Made by a program: the position numbers and the translations under genes
In this document: piece after piece, positions 47,335-55,542 of the stretch
Layout: every line of letters starts with the position of its first letter
Numbering within the stretch: the first letter of the stretch is position 1
Assembly (NCBI RefSeq): GCF_021233355.1
Contig: NZ_CP089507.1
Location: forward strand, 2,853,001 to 2,917,000
DNA: 64,000 bases
Source: Luteimonas fraxinea
Lineage (GTDB): Bacteria; Pseudomonadota; Gammaproteobacteria; Xanthomonadales; Xanthomonadaceae
Direction of reading: 5' to 3'
Notes under the pieces: generated by a model
What the model was told of the DNA's origin: nothing
Seen by the model: only the letters and a program-made list of their open reading frames with translations
Databases searched by the model: none

Positions 47335-48002
47335 GGCCTTGGTCGAAGTTGCCGTCATGGTGGTTTAAGCCTGGCGATGAGGCGCTCGTATCTTTGCAGG
47401 GAGGGCAATTTGCTGGGACCTCGCAAGCGGCGCTGCGTGTCTATCTCGGCCTAGCTGCCGCTGAACGCAAAGATGCCGCCAGCTTTGAGGTGGAGGCTTC
47501 CCTGTCTGATTTGGAAGAGCTGACGCAGTTGAGTCGGGTGATGGTCCTTCGGGGAATTCACCGAGGGGTCGAGGCAGGTCTGCTGGCCTACGCGCCCGGT
47601 AATCGGAAGGCCGCTTCGAACTTCACGCTGGTCCGCGCCGATGAGGGCGCCGGCGGCTGGGCGAAGCTTCCACGGCGGCAAGTGATCGAACGCATCCCCA
47701 AGCTTCCCCACCGTGGCGTAAGCGCACTAGTGGCGCTCAAGCTCTACTTGATCCTGTTGGCGGGGCGCCACAACAACAATGCTGTCGTCGCGCTCCAGCA
47801 CAAGACCCTGCGAGACAAATCCGGGGCACAAGCCAATCAAATCCGGGCTGGCATTTCCCTGCTGGCTGCTGCCGGCCTGATCCATGTCGTTACCGAAGAC
47901 ATCGGCGCCGACTACCAGGTTCAGCGCTATCAAATTGTTGGGCAACTCGAAGCACCGCGCCGTTGGAACGAGACACCCAAGCCTGGTCCGCTTACGGTTT
48001 AG
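47331..48002 (+). CDS. Winged-helix-like protein of unknown function, possibly DNA-binding
   Basis: A 223-residue soluble protein that looks like two related winged-helix units: AALRVYLGLAAAERKD with LEELTQLSRVMVLRGIHRGV (recognition-helix pattern) and VSALVALKLYLILLAGRHNN with TLRDKSGAQANQIRAGISLL. The layout recalls plasmid or phage replication initiators and regulators, but I cannot assign a family. Overlaps the small membrane protein by four bases; about 100 nt separate it from the next gene. Confidence 0.6.
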   Translation: MRPWSKLPSWWFKPGDEALVSLQGGQFAGTSQAALRVYLGLAAAERKDAASFEVEASLSDLEELTQLSRVMVLRGIHRGVEAGLLAYAPGNRKAASNFTLVRADEGAGGWAKLPRRQVIERIPKLPHRGVSALVALKLYLILLAGRHNNNAVVALQHKTLRDKSGAQANQIRAGISLLAAAGLIHVVTEDIGADYQVQRYQIVGQLEAPRRWNETPKPGPLTV

Positions 48003-48104
48003 ATGTCAATGAAATCAAAAGTTTACAGATCGATTGTTTACAAATTTACAAAATAAGATAGATTAGACTTGACACTCAGTCTGCGGCACGAATAGGCTTC
48101 TCCC
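48003..48104 (+). promoter_or_regulatory. AT-rich intergenic stretch with three TTTACA hexamers
   Basis: Within an AT-rich gap lie TTTACA at 48022, 48037 and 48045 and a TTGACA at 48069-48074. A TAGATT (48059-48064) sits 16 nt after the second hexamer. The spacing suggests a promoter, and possibly a binding site for the upstream winged-helix-like protein, for the genes from 48105 onward. Confidence 0.4.
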
Positions 48105-48716
48105 ATGGCCGAGAACGAAATCATCGATATGGGGCACACCTCGCGGTGGGTCCGCACGCGCCGAGCGCTGAAGGATCCTGAGTGCTCTGTTGAGGAGATC
48201 GCAGCGGCCATGGGTGCAGACATGGAGAGCATGTGTGCCGCCTTGAACGGTGCATTGCGCAACGGTCCCCCGCTGTCGCAGCTGCTTCGCCTATCGCTGG
48301 GCTCACCCCTTCAGGTCCAGGCGGTCATTGCCCAGTTCACGGAGAAGGGGCTGGCAAGCTTGGTTAACGCTGCACGCAACCGATGCCAGAGCAGTGATCC
48401 GGCCGAAGTCGCCGCGGTCGCTGCTCGACTGTTAACGCAGCGATTGGTGGACCAGGCGGAGTTGCGGGCCGGGCGCGAGGAGCGCTTCCGCGATCACGAG
48501 TTGCGCAACGAGCTCTGTAGTCAGGCCGCGAAGGTGTTTGGCACTTATGAAGCAGATCTCCGGGTCATTCTGGAAGCGGCGTTGCGAGATGGCGCACCAG
48601 TGCCGTTCAAGCGACGACTGACCGCAAAGCCGCGGATGAGCTCGAAGCAGTTGGTAGGAATGTCACTGACCGCTCCGCGGCCGATATCGCCTACGGAGAC
48701 GCATCGTGCTCGCTGA
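48105..48716 (+). CDS. Unknown protein in candidate defence operon
   Basis: A 203-residue, mostly helical soluble protein. It opens ENEIIDMGHTSRWVRTRRAL, has a helix-turn-helix-like EEIAAAMGADMESMCAALNG, a middle part rich in Ala/Arg helices and a basic tail (PFKRRLTAKPRMSSKQLVG). No family recognised. It overlaps the QueC-like gene by 11 bases, so the two are translationally coupled. Confidence 0.6.
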   Translation: MAENEIIDMGHTSRWVRTRRALKDPECSVEEIAAAMGADMESMCAALNGALRNGPPLSQLLRLSLGSPLQVQAVIAQFTEKGLASLVNAARNRCQSSDPAEVAAVAARLLTQRLVDQAELRAGREERFRDHELRNELCSQAAKVFGTYEADLRVILEAALRDGAPVPFKRRLTAKPRMSSKQLVGMSLTAPRPISPTETHRAR

Positions 48717-50061
48717 AGTCCCGTCGCAGCTGCAGGTCCGTTATGCGGATGGCTACCTCGAAGTTGAAAGCGGCGTCGTTACGCGGCACATGAGCATCAG
48801 TGCTCAAGCCATGATCAATGACCTGCTGGCGTGCGTAGACGAGCGCTCGATTGACTTCATCAGCATCGCAGCGGGTGCTTACGCGATCGATCGGATTTAC
48901 CGACGCAAAGCAAGCATCAGAAATGAGGCGGGATTGCGGACGATCCCAGTCTGCTTCCATGTAGCCGACTTCGACTACTGGTCTCAACCGCATGTCGCAG
49001 ACCAGATCGCTGAGCTCTTGAACTTCTTGTCCGGCGACTTCTGGCTCGTTTCGTTCTCGGCTCAGAAGCGATCGACGCCCCCCGGGCATCAGGAAGTCCT
49101 CGACTTCGGGTCGGATTGGCGTCCCAGTCGAGTGGCTCTATACAGTGGTGGACTGGACTCCGCGGCAGGCTTGGCCTGTGCGATACAAGCCGGCCAGCGC
49201 GACATCGTGCTGTTGACTGCAGGTCATCAGTCAGCCATCCGCCGCCGAGCTAAAGACCAGGTCAAGGCACTCCAGCGTGCTCTGCCAAATGCGGGCTCGA
49301 TCAGTCATGCATCATTCGTAATGCGTCTTGAAGGGTCGGGGCGAATTCGAGATCAAGAAGCAACGCAGCGGTCTCGGGGCTTCCTCTTCTGCGTGTCCGG
49401 CGCGGTGCTTGCCGCTGTTTGTGGGGTCGATGTAGTCGATGTCTACGAGAACGGCCATGGCGCGATCAATCTACCTTTGGTGGGAGGTGGCTTGTCGAGC
49501 GGCTTCTCGACGCGTGGCGCCCATCCCGCTTTCCTGTCCATGATGACGCGCTTGGCTAGTGATGTGCTGGAGCGGTCCATTCGTTTCGAGCTTCCATTCG
49601 CCCAAATGACAAAAGCAGACATGGTCGCGAGACTGGCTCACCCCCCAGGCCTGGTGAGCTGGGCGCAGCAGTCTCGCTCTTGTATCCACACTTCGTGGAG
49701 GGAGCCTGGCATCAGTCATTGCGGCTACTGCGCTGCCTGTATCGAACGACATCAGGCTCTTGAGGGGGGAGGGGCAGTCGACATCACTCCATATAGCAGG
49801 CCCCTATGGGAGCAATCGACCGCGTTGGACGATGACTATTTCCGAAGCTACCTGTGGCAGGCGCAGCGTTGGATGCGAGGGGACCTTGGCATCAAGGAGC
49901 GGCTCGATGATCATTGCGCGCTGCCCCATCTGACGGCGTCGTCCGAGGATCTGATCTTGCTTCACCAACACCATGCCGCCGAGGTTCTGCGCGTTTATGC
50001 CAGGCACGCCGACGCTCCATTGCCTAGTAATCCGACCCCCGATCTGTTGAAGGCAGCATGA
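48706..50061 (+). CDS. QueC-like ATP-dependent enzyme with N- and C-terminal extensions
   Basis: A 451-residue protein from the GTG at 48706 (GGAG 7 nt upstream). Residues 1-140 are an extension of unknown fold. The PP-loop SGGLDS (147-152) binds ATP, and a zinc site Cys326, Cys339, Cys342, Cys345 (CGYCAACIER) matches QueC, 7-cyano-7-deazaguanine synthase. About 90 further residues follow. Real queuosine genes (queD, queE, folE) are absent nearby. Known: QueC-like proteins act in defence systems such as Qat and type IV CBASS. Here it is coupled on both sides (11-base and ATGA overlaps), so it probably modifies a protein or nucleotide within this operon. The exact reaction is unknown. Confidence 0.8.
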   Translation: MLAEVPSQLQVRYADGYLEVESGVVTRHMSISAQAMINDLLACVDERSIDFISIAAGAYAIDRIYRRKASIRNEAGLRTIPVCFHVADFDYWSQPHVADQIAELLNFLSGDFWLVSFSAQKRSTPPGHQEVLDFGSDWRPSRVALYSGGLDSAAGLACAIQAGQRDIVLLTAGHQSAIRRRAKDQVKALQRALPNAGSISHASFVMRLEGSGRIRDQEATQRSRGFLFCVSGAVLAAVCGVDVVDVYENGHGAINLPLVGGGLSSGFSTRGAHPAFLSMMTRLASDVLERSIRFELPFAQMTKADMVARLAHPPGLVSWAQQSRSCIHTSWREPGISHCGYCAACIERHQALEGGGAVDITPYSRPLWEQSTALDDDYFRSYLWQAQRWMRGDLGIKERLDDHCALPHLTASSEDLILLHQHHAAEVLRVYARHADAPLPSNPTPDLLKAA

Positions 50062-51245
50062 GCGCGCTTTCCGAAAGACTGACGGCGGCTCGAAAGGCCG
50101 CTGGCGTGTCGCAGTTGGATGCCGGCAAGCACATCGGTATCAGTCGGCCGACCTACATCGCCATTGAGAAGGGCGAACGGGAGGTCAGGCCGGCTGAGCT
50201 GGTGGCGCTCGCAGCATTGTTTAAAACCCAGGTTAGTCGCCTCGTTCGACAGGACACTGCGCCTCCAATGATCGCCCCGCATCTTCGCGGAGAGATCCCC
50301 CAGGCAGCGCAGGAGGTTGGCGTCAGCGAGGCTATCGACAAGCTCGCGGAGTTCGTCGATGACTATCAGTTCCTTCTTGAGAAGAACAATGCCCGGCTTA
50401 TGCCAGTCATGGCGCCCCCGCTTATCGATCGCGCGTCGAGAGAGTTAGATGCCCTCCCTGCTCGCGTGGCGCAATACGAAAGAAGTCGTCTGGGCTTTGG
50501 TGAGCGCGAGCCGATTGGGGATCTGCGGAAGACGCTAGACGAGGTCGGGGTTCATGTGTTTGTTGATGCGATGCACTCCAGGCTCGCTGGTCTCTACTCG
50601 TATGTTCCTGGGTTTGGCTACTGCATTCTGGTCAACCGTCTTCACCCGCGAGAGCGCATGCGTTGGACCATCGCTCACGAGTATGGACACTTCGTTTACG
50701 ACCGCGACAAGCCAGGCGTTGACTATCTCAATGCGGGCGGCCGTAAGCCCTTCAGTGAACGGTTTGCGGACGCGTTCGCCGCAAATTTCTTGATGCCAGC
50801 CGAAGGTGTGCGCCGTCAGTTTGAGGATGCAAAAGCACGCAGTGGCGATGTCAATGTTGGCGATGTCTGTCGAATTGCAGACTTCTACGGCGTTTCCATG
50901 AATGCAATGACGCTTCGCATGGAGGGCCTCAAGCTCATCCGATCCGGGACTTGGGAGTTTCTGAAAGAGTCCGGTGTGCGTGTAAGCGATCTGAAGCGGG
51001 ACGCGGGCATTTCGGAGCCTGATCAGAAGCCAGTCATAGACACTTTCCCGGAGCGGTATCTGCTTCTGGCAATTCAGGCGTGGAACAACGAAGAAATCAC
51101 GACCAGTCAATTCGCCAAGCTAATTCGACGCTCTCCGCTTCAAGCTCGCGATCTCGCGGATCGCAGGTCTCGCATAGACGAAGAGGGCTTGCTTCAGGTT
51201 AAGCTCAACGCATCGGTTCTGGATCGGAACAACGCTCCTGCATGA
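50058..51245 (+). CDS. XRE regulator fused to ImmA/IrrE metallopeptidase
   Basis: A 395-residue protein. Residues 5-63 are an XRE helix-turn-helix (LSERLTAARKAAGVSQLDAG, then ISRPTYIAIEKGEREVRPAE). A linker follows, then an ImmA/IrrE domain with the zinc motif HEYGH (His207, Glu208, His211) and the third-ligand helix FADAFAANFLMP. Known: such fusions are antitoxins or regulators that cleave repressors upon a signal. ATGA overlaps join it to the QueC-like gene before and to the PIN-like gene after. It may sense infection and control the operon or the nuclease. Confidence 0.88.
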   Translation: MSALSERLTAARKAAGVSQLDAGKHIGISRPTYIAIEKGEREVRPAELVALAALFKTQVSRLVRQDTAPPMIAPHLRGEIPQAAQEVGVSEAIDKLAEFVDDYQFLLEKNNARLMPVMAPPLIDRASRELDALPARVAQYERSRLGFGEREPIGDLRKTLDEVGVHVFVDAMHSRLAGLYSYVPGFGYCILVNRLHPRERMRWTIAHEYGHFVYDRDKPGVDYLNAGGRKPFSERFADAFAANFLMPAEGVRRQFEDAKARSGDVNVGDVCRIADFYGVSMNAMTLRMEGLKLIRSGTWEFLKESGVRVSDLKRDAGISEPDQKPVIDTFPERYLLLAIQAWNNEEITTSQFAKLIRRSPLQARDLADRRSRIDEEGLLQVKLNASVLDRNNAPA

Positions 51246-51802
51246 ATGGATATGTGCTGGACGCCTGCACGCTGCTCAATCTTTATTGCGCCTGGGGCGG
51301 CATCAGGAACTTGCACGCATATCCTGTCGGCTTTCATTTGGGCACGGCAGCCGCTTCAGAGATCCACCATGTCCGCGAATACGACAGTAAGGGATGCGTT
51401 GTCGATAAAAGGATGAGCACTACGGATATAGGGCGGAGCTATCCACTGCGGCTACTTTCGCCGACGCCCGTGGAGCTGGACCTCACAGTGCACTTGGCGC
51501 GCTGGTTAGGTGATGGTGAGGCTCAAGGATTGGCAATTGCCGCCTCACGCGGCTTGTTTTTCTGCACAGATGATGGTGCCGTTCAAAAGCTGCTCAACAA
51601 GGAGCGGCTCTACGCCCAGCTGATCTCAACGCCCGAGTTGCTGAAGGTATGGGCGGGCAATGATTTAACGCGTCTCGCATCACTGCCTACGGCAGTTCGG
51701 CGCGTCCGGGATCTAGGCAAGTTCACTCCAAATCGATCAAGTCCCCATCTTGCATGGTGGGCACAGCAGCTGGATGAGCTGCCGGAGGATCCTCAATGCT
51801 GA
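51242..51802 (+). CDS. PIN-like nuclease, probable toxin of the XRE-ImmA pair
   Basis: A 186-residue protein. The N terminus NGYVLDACTLLNLYCA places Asp7 at the first PIN acid; Glu40 (AASEIHHV), Glu93 (GDGEAQGLAIA) and Asp110 (FFCTDDGAVQ) complete a PIN-like acidic set. The C-terminal 70 residues are helical. Known: ImmA-XRE proteins are frequently encoded directly beside PIN-domain nucleases. Start overlaps the ImmA gene stop (ATGA). The TIR gene starts 10 nt after it. Confidence 0.7.
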   Translation: MNGYVLDACTLLNLYCAWGGIRNLHAYPVGFHLGTAAASEIHHVREYDSKGCVVDKRMSTTDIGRSYPLRLLSPTPVELDLTVHLARWLGDGEAQGLAIAASRGLFFCTDDGAVQKLLNKERLYAQLISTPELLKVWAGNDLTRLASLPTAVRRVRDLGKFTPNRSSPHLAWWAQQLDELPEDPQC

Positions 51803-51812
51803 GACATCTGAC

Positions 51813-52796
51813 ATGACCGCACCTCGCGTCTTCCTCTCCTACTCGCATGCCGACGCGGCTATGCGCGATCAAATTGAGAAGCAGCTCATGGCACTTCAGC
51901 GCCAGGGAGTGATCTCAATCTGGCATGACCGACGCATTGAGGCCGGCCAAGACTTCGAGCAGCAGATCGACCGACACATCGAAGAAGACGAAATCATTCT
52001 CCTGCTCGTGAGTTCTGATTTCATCCACTCGAAATACTGCTACGAGATCGAGATGCGGCGGGCCATGCAGCGACATGAGGCTGGCGAAGCGATCGTGATC
52101 CCGGTGATCCTGCGCGCATGCGACTGGCAGTCGCAGCCATTCGGGAAGCTCCAAGCGGTTCCCGAAGACGGAAAGCCGATTAAGCAGTGGGCCGACATCG
52201 ACGAAGCGCTTCTGCAAGTCACCATCGGCGTCAAGAAAGCTGCGAAGCGATGGCAAGATCCCACGGAGCCGGCCTCCAGGCCCAGCGCACCTGCGCCGTC
52301 GGCGCCCCAGGAAAAAGTGCCGCCTCTAGCAGCGGGCCCCCGTTCCAGCAACTTGGGGCTGGCCAAGTCCTTCACACAGCGGGACAAGGATCGCTTCAAG
52401 GATGAGACCTTCGAGTTCGTCGCCAAGTTCATTGAGAATTCGCTCGACGAGCTGTCTGCCCGAAATCCGAGCTACGAGGGGCTCTTCAAGCGTGTAGATG
52501 CCAACCGCTTCTTCGCCACCATTTATCGCGACGGGAAGGATGTCGCTCGCGCGACCTATTTCACGGGTGGCGGCCACTTCGGGAGCGGCATTAGCTATTT
52601 CCAGGGTGAGGCGACCGGCAGCAACTCAATGAATGAGTCACTGACTGTAGAGGCTGACGATCAAGCGATGTTCTTTCGGGCGATGGGGGTGGCAACCTTC
52701 GGCGCTGATCGGGAGCGCAAGCTCTCTCAAGAAGGGGCCGCGGAATATCTGTGGGGACTTCTGATTGAGCCGCTCCAGCAGCGGTCGGAATGGTAG
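51813..52796 (+). CDS. TIR-domain protein with unknown C-terminal domain
   Basis: A 327-residue protein. Residues 3-150 are a TIR domain: RVFLSYSHADAAMRDQIEKQ, IWHDRRIEAGQDFEQQI, then IILLLVSSDFIHSKYCYEIE with candidate catalytic Glu78. This is the bacterial TIR type that hydrolyses NAD+. A Pro/Ala-rich linker (about 158-190) leads to a C-terminal domain of about 130 residues (FVAKFIENSLDELSARNPSY, GGHFGSGISYFQGEATG), with no family recognised, which would sense or bind a ligand. I start at 51813; the frame upstream overlaps the PIN gene. Its stop overlaps the next start. Confidence 0.85.
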   Translation: MTAPRVFLSYSHADAAMRDQIEKQLMALQRQGVISIWHDRRIEAGQDFEQQIDRHIEEDEIILLLVSSDFIHSKYCYEIEMRRAMQRHEAGEAIVIPVILRACDWQSQPFGKLQAVPEDGKPIKQWADIDEALLQVTIGVKKAAKRWQDPTEPASRPSAPAPSAPQEKVPPLAAGPRSSNLGLAKSFTQRDKDRFKDETFEFVAKFIENSLDELSARNPSYEGLFKRVDANRFFATIYRDGKDVARATYFTGGGHFGSGISYFQGEATGSNSMNESLTVEADDQAMFFRAMGVATFGADRERKLSQEGAAEYLWGLLIEPLQQRSEW

Positions 52797-53260
52797 ACAT
52801 GTTGACTCCATACGAATTTTCGGCTGGCGCAATCATTTTCGCTCGGCCGATTTCCTTGGTTCGCCCGTTGGTAGAACACGATCCGGAGTTTTTGATCGCT
52901 GGATCTGTTGAGGCGCCTGTCGCCGTGTTCCTGAGTGGCGAATCCATCTACCAACACCTTGAAGCGGCTGACGGTGACAGCTGGGCCGGATTGATCATTC
53001 CTGATCTTCGTGTCGAACTAGATGACGCGAGCGCCTTCGATGCGAGAGCTGAGAGGGATGCCCTAGGCGCTTTGGTTCGAATGGGTGCGGAACTCGCAAT
53101 CTGCGTTAAGCGCGAGCGTGGGAACGGGACAGAATTCGTCCGGCTCTTGGCCGGCCTTCCAGTGATCGGCGAACATCGTGTGGGCTTCAGGCGCTGGCAA
53201 CTTGTCTTGGGAGAAGGGTGCGACAAGAGGGTCATTCGAACCTTCGAGGAAGGCCAATAA
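52790..53260 (+). CDS. Unknown protein, last gene of the candidate defence operon
   Basis: A 156-residue soluble protein: MLTPYEFSAGAIIFARPISL, ESIYQHLEAADGDSWAGLII, RAERDALGALVRMGAELAIC, and GFRRWQLVLGEGC. Beta-alpha pattern, no family recognised. It overlaps the TIR gene stop by seven bases, so it is coupled to it and may be its regulator or partner. A terminator that serves the opposite-strand protease gene follows about 55 nt after its stop. Confidence 0.6.
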   Translation: MVDMLTPYEFSAGAIIFARPISLVRPLVEHDPEFLIAGSVEAPVAVFLSGESIYQHLEAADGDSWAGLIIPDLRVELDDASAFDARAERDALGALVRMGAELAICVKRERGNGTEFVRLLAGLPVIGEHRVGFRRWQLVLGEGCDKRVIRTFEEGQ

Positions 53261-53316
53261 GGTCAACGAACGAATCAAGCGTGATGAGCGGCCTTACCGT
53301 AGGATTCTTACGAGAT

Positions 53317-53348
53317 TAAAAAGGCCCGCCAGAATTCTGGCGAGCCTT
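53317..53348 (-). terminator. Rho-independent terminator of the protease gene
   Basis: Stem AAGGCCCGCCAG (53321-53332) with CTGGCGAGCCTT (53337-53348), one mismatch, loop AATT. On the minus strand it is followed by TTTTT-rich sequence. It lies between the convergent operon end (53260) and the protease stop (53367). Confidence 0.8.
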
Positions 53349-53366
53349 GAGTGGATTTCCCGCGAG

Positions 53367-54506
53367 CTACGGCGTGGTTACGACGCTGATGCCCAGTCCG
53401 GAGAACCGTTCGATCGGCATAAAGAACATGTCGTTGACGAATGCGGTGCCGGTTGCGCCACGCCCGTGGATCAGGCCATAGGCGGTGTTTGACCCGAAGA
53501 CAGGTCCGCCGCTATCGCCAGCGATCGACATCGCAAGGTTGCTGGCGTTGCGCACACGGATGTATGTGCCAACCACTCCGTTGTAGTTCGATTGCGAGTT
53601 CTTATCCGCGATCTCGCCACAACGGTAGCCACCCGTAATCCCGTATTTGCACACGGTCCAGCCTACCGGCAAGCTGGCCGAACTCAAAGAAGCGGTAATC
53701 GTGTGGAGGCCGCTTCAAATGAATATTTGGTTGGGATAGGTCGACGCCGCGTGGCGGTTCCACTGGAAGTCGTCGGAGCCCTGATTGAGCTCTGCCTGGA
53801 AGGCAAGCGTCGTCCCGCTGTAAGTGAGTGTGTTGTCGCAGTGGCCAGCAGTTGTAACGCCTCGAAGCCCGCTGGTCGCGTGGACGACATTGAAGCCGGT
53901 CGTGCAGTTCTGCGTGCTGCCTGACACTTGACGACCGCCCTGGATAGTCGCGGTCGTCTCGATAAAGCCGGGCACCTGGATCATGTTTGCGTAGGGCACC
54001 GACGCGAGTTCGCCGGCTGCAGCGGTCTTGGAAGTCGTAGCGTCGAGAACATAGAAGTTGAGTTCGCTGCTCTCAATATCGATACCGGACTCGTGCTGGA
54101 TACCCGTGGCCTGGAGGCGCTCTGAAATCTCGGCTTGGGCACTTTGTAGAAGTTCCAACGGCCTGGTGCCTTGCACGGCCTCAAACATGCTGTCCTGTGT
54201 GAAGCGCGACAGCGTGACCGCTGGCGCCTCGGTCAGGAAAACCTTCACATGAAAGGTTGGTTGGTGGACGACAACCAGGCCACCGAACTGGTCAGGGATC
54301 TCGGTCTGCAACCGTTGTTCCAAGTCCGATATCTTCCCGAGCTGCGCCATTCTTCGCGCCGCTTCTTTAGGCGTGACGCCGTAGTCTTGCGAGTATGAGG
54401 TGATCAAGGGGTCCGCTACGATCCTGTCACTTTGAGCCAAAGCGTAGCTGGAAAATCCCAAGCAAGTCGTTAGTGATGCTGCTAAAAGGTAACCTTTCGC
54501 ACTCAT
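53367..54506 (-). pseudogene. Alpha-lytic-type secreted serine protease, interrupted by an in-frame TGA
   Basis: A 379-codon frame on the minus strand with ATG at 54506 (GGAGG 5 nt before it). Signal peptide MSAKGYLLAASLTTCLGFSS, a propeptide of about 150 residues, then a chymotrypsin-fold domain with GVTTAGHCDN (His), QGSDDFQWN (Asp), VCKYGITGGYRCGE and AGDSGGPVFG (Ser). A single TGA (53715-53717, after PNQIFI) splits it in the same frame; everything on both sides is intact and matches the S1 family. It therefore looks like a recent nonsense mutation. The family is typical of Lysobacter. Confidence 0.85.
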
Positions 54507-54530
54507 GGTGTCCTCCATGGACTTTGACGG

Positions 54531-54971
54531 TCATTCCGCGGCCCGCATCTCACTGATCGCGAAATAAGGGGGGAGGCACGCCGTCCGCGTGCTTACGCCA
54601 CTGACGCTTGTGGGAGGTTCGGTGGTAGAGCCGCCTCCCAGCACATAGCGTTTCCCGAATTCGTATTTCTCACCTGTAGATGGTTGAGTAAGCCCAAGTG
54701 CAAATCCACCCTCAACCCACAACTCGATAGAGCTGGGGAGAATGACGTTCAAAGTGGACCCATTGGTCGTCAAGGTGATGCAACCTTGGTCGGTCACGCC
54801 AACGACGCCCTCTGCTTGAGCCGTAAGCGCGACTGCATTGGGATCGTGTGGTGCTTGAAGGACCTTGAGGTCAGTCGCCAGAACAGGTCGTTTGGCTGTG
54901 CTCGATGGGTGCGAAGCGCATGCGATCATCGCAATTGAAAGCGGTATCGTCATCATCATCTTCCTGTGCAT
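54531..54971 (-). CDS. Putative lipoprotein of unknown function
   Basis: A 146-residue protein with a lipoprotein-like N terminus (MHRKMMMTIPLSIAMIACAS, lipobox MIAC). The mature part is beta-rich (GVVGVTDQGCITLTTNGSTL, SIELWVEGGFALGLTQ, YEFGKRYVLGGG). No family recognised. It lies 24 nt upstream of the protease gene on the same strand, so both may share a transcript. It could be a protease partner or inhibitor. Confidence 0.55.
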   Translation of the reverse strand: MHRKMMMTIPLSIAMIACASHPSSTAKRPVLATDLKVLQAPHDPNAVALTAQAEGVVGVTDQGCITLTTNGSTLNVILPSSIELWVEGGFALGLTQPSTGEKYEFGKRYVLGGGSTTEPPTSVSGVSTRTACLPPYFAISEMRAAE

Positions 54972-55542
54972 TTTCGAGATCCTTTCCTGGATTGATTCGA
55001 AGCTACTCGATCGAGAAATGCTGGATATCGAAGAACGATGAAGTGGGTGTTAAATGCTTCATGGACGGTTATTTCGGCGAGCCCCATCTAGTTTGGTCAG
55101 AGGCGACCGAATTCTCTCGGAAGAGAAGAGTGTGAACGCGAGAGCGTTTGCGTTCTGATGATGTGGAAGCCGCAGTTGAAGCTGATCGTCTTGCTTTGGA
55201 TTTCGGCCTTGCGGCCACCAATTATAGATTCGGCGAATACGCTATGAGAGTTCTTCGCTCTCGCAATGAGATCGAGAAGGCTTTCGTGCGCCGTGGATGC
55301 CAGAAGTAAGAAAGAACGAAGCACAGGGGTAGGGTAAGTCCTACATAGGCAGTGGCAAGCGCCAAACTGTCACTCTCAATTGGTTAGCGTGTGCGCGACA
55401 CGACGGGCAGGGGGCGTGGTGGTTTGCCGACGAGGTGCATGGCCGACTAGATGTCTCATGGCCGCGTAGCCTGCCTGTCCGTGATGGCGCTACTCTTTGA
55501 TCTGCTCTACGGACTTTGCAGACCCACTCAACGATCCCGCCC
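54972..55542. other. Gene-free stretch of about 570 bases before the two-component operon
   Basis: No reading frame with a credible start, signal or composition. It contains the inverted repeat at 55329-55344, described separately, and the sequence upstream of the response regulator. Small frames here have chance-like composition. Confidence 0.45.
55329..55344 (+). promoter_or_regulatory. Inverted repeat, candidate operator upstream of the two-component operon
   Basis: GTAGGG, TAAG, TCCTAC. It has the same form as the perfect GTAGGA-N4-TCCTAC upstream of the second peptide gene (63663-63678), with one change in six. It lies 199 nt before the response-regulator ATG. Confidence 0.5.

Noticed and set aside
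48706..50061. Calling the QueC-like gene a real queuosine gene, or the locus a Qat or Dpd system
   Set aside because: No queD, queE, folE, QatA, QatB, QatD or Dpd genes are present; the neighbours are ImmA, PIN and TIR genes.
50641..50655. Possible attR with TTCACCCGC like the tRNA-Gly 3' end
   Set aside because: The match is only nine or ten bases and falls inside the ImmA/IrrE coding sequence; likely chance.
53715..53717. Selenocysteine insertion at the protease TGA
   Set aside because: I could not make out a clear SECIS-like hairpin just after the TGA, and the family does not use a selenocysteine there; nonsense mutation is simpler.
55097..55324. Small minus-strand frame in the gap before the response regulator
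   Set aside because: No ribosome site, no signal or domain and Ser/Leu-rich chance composition.
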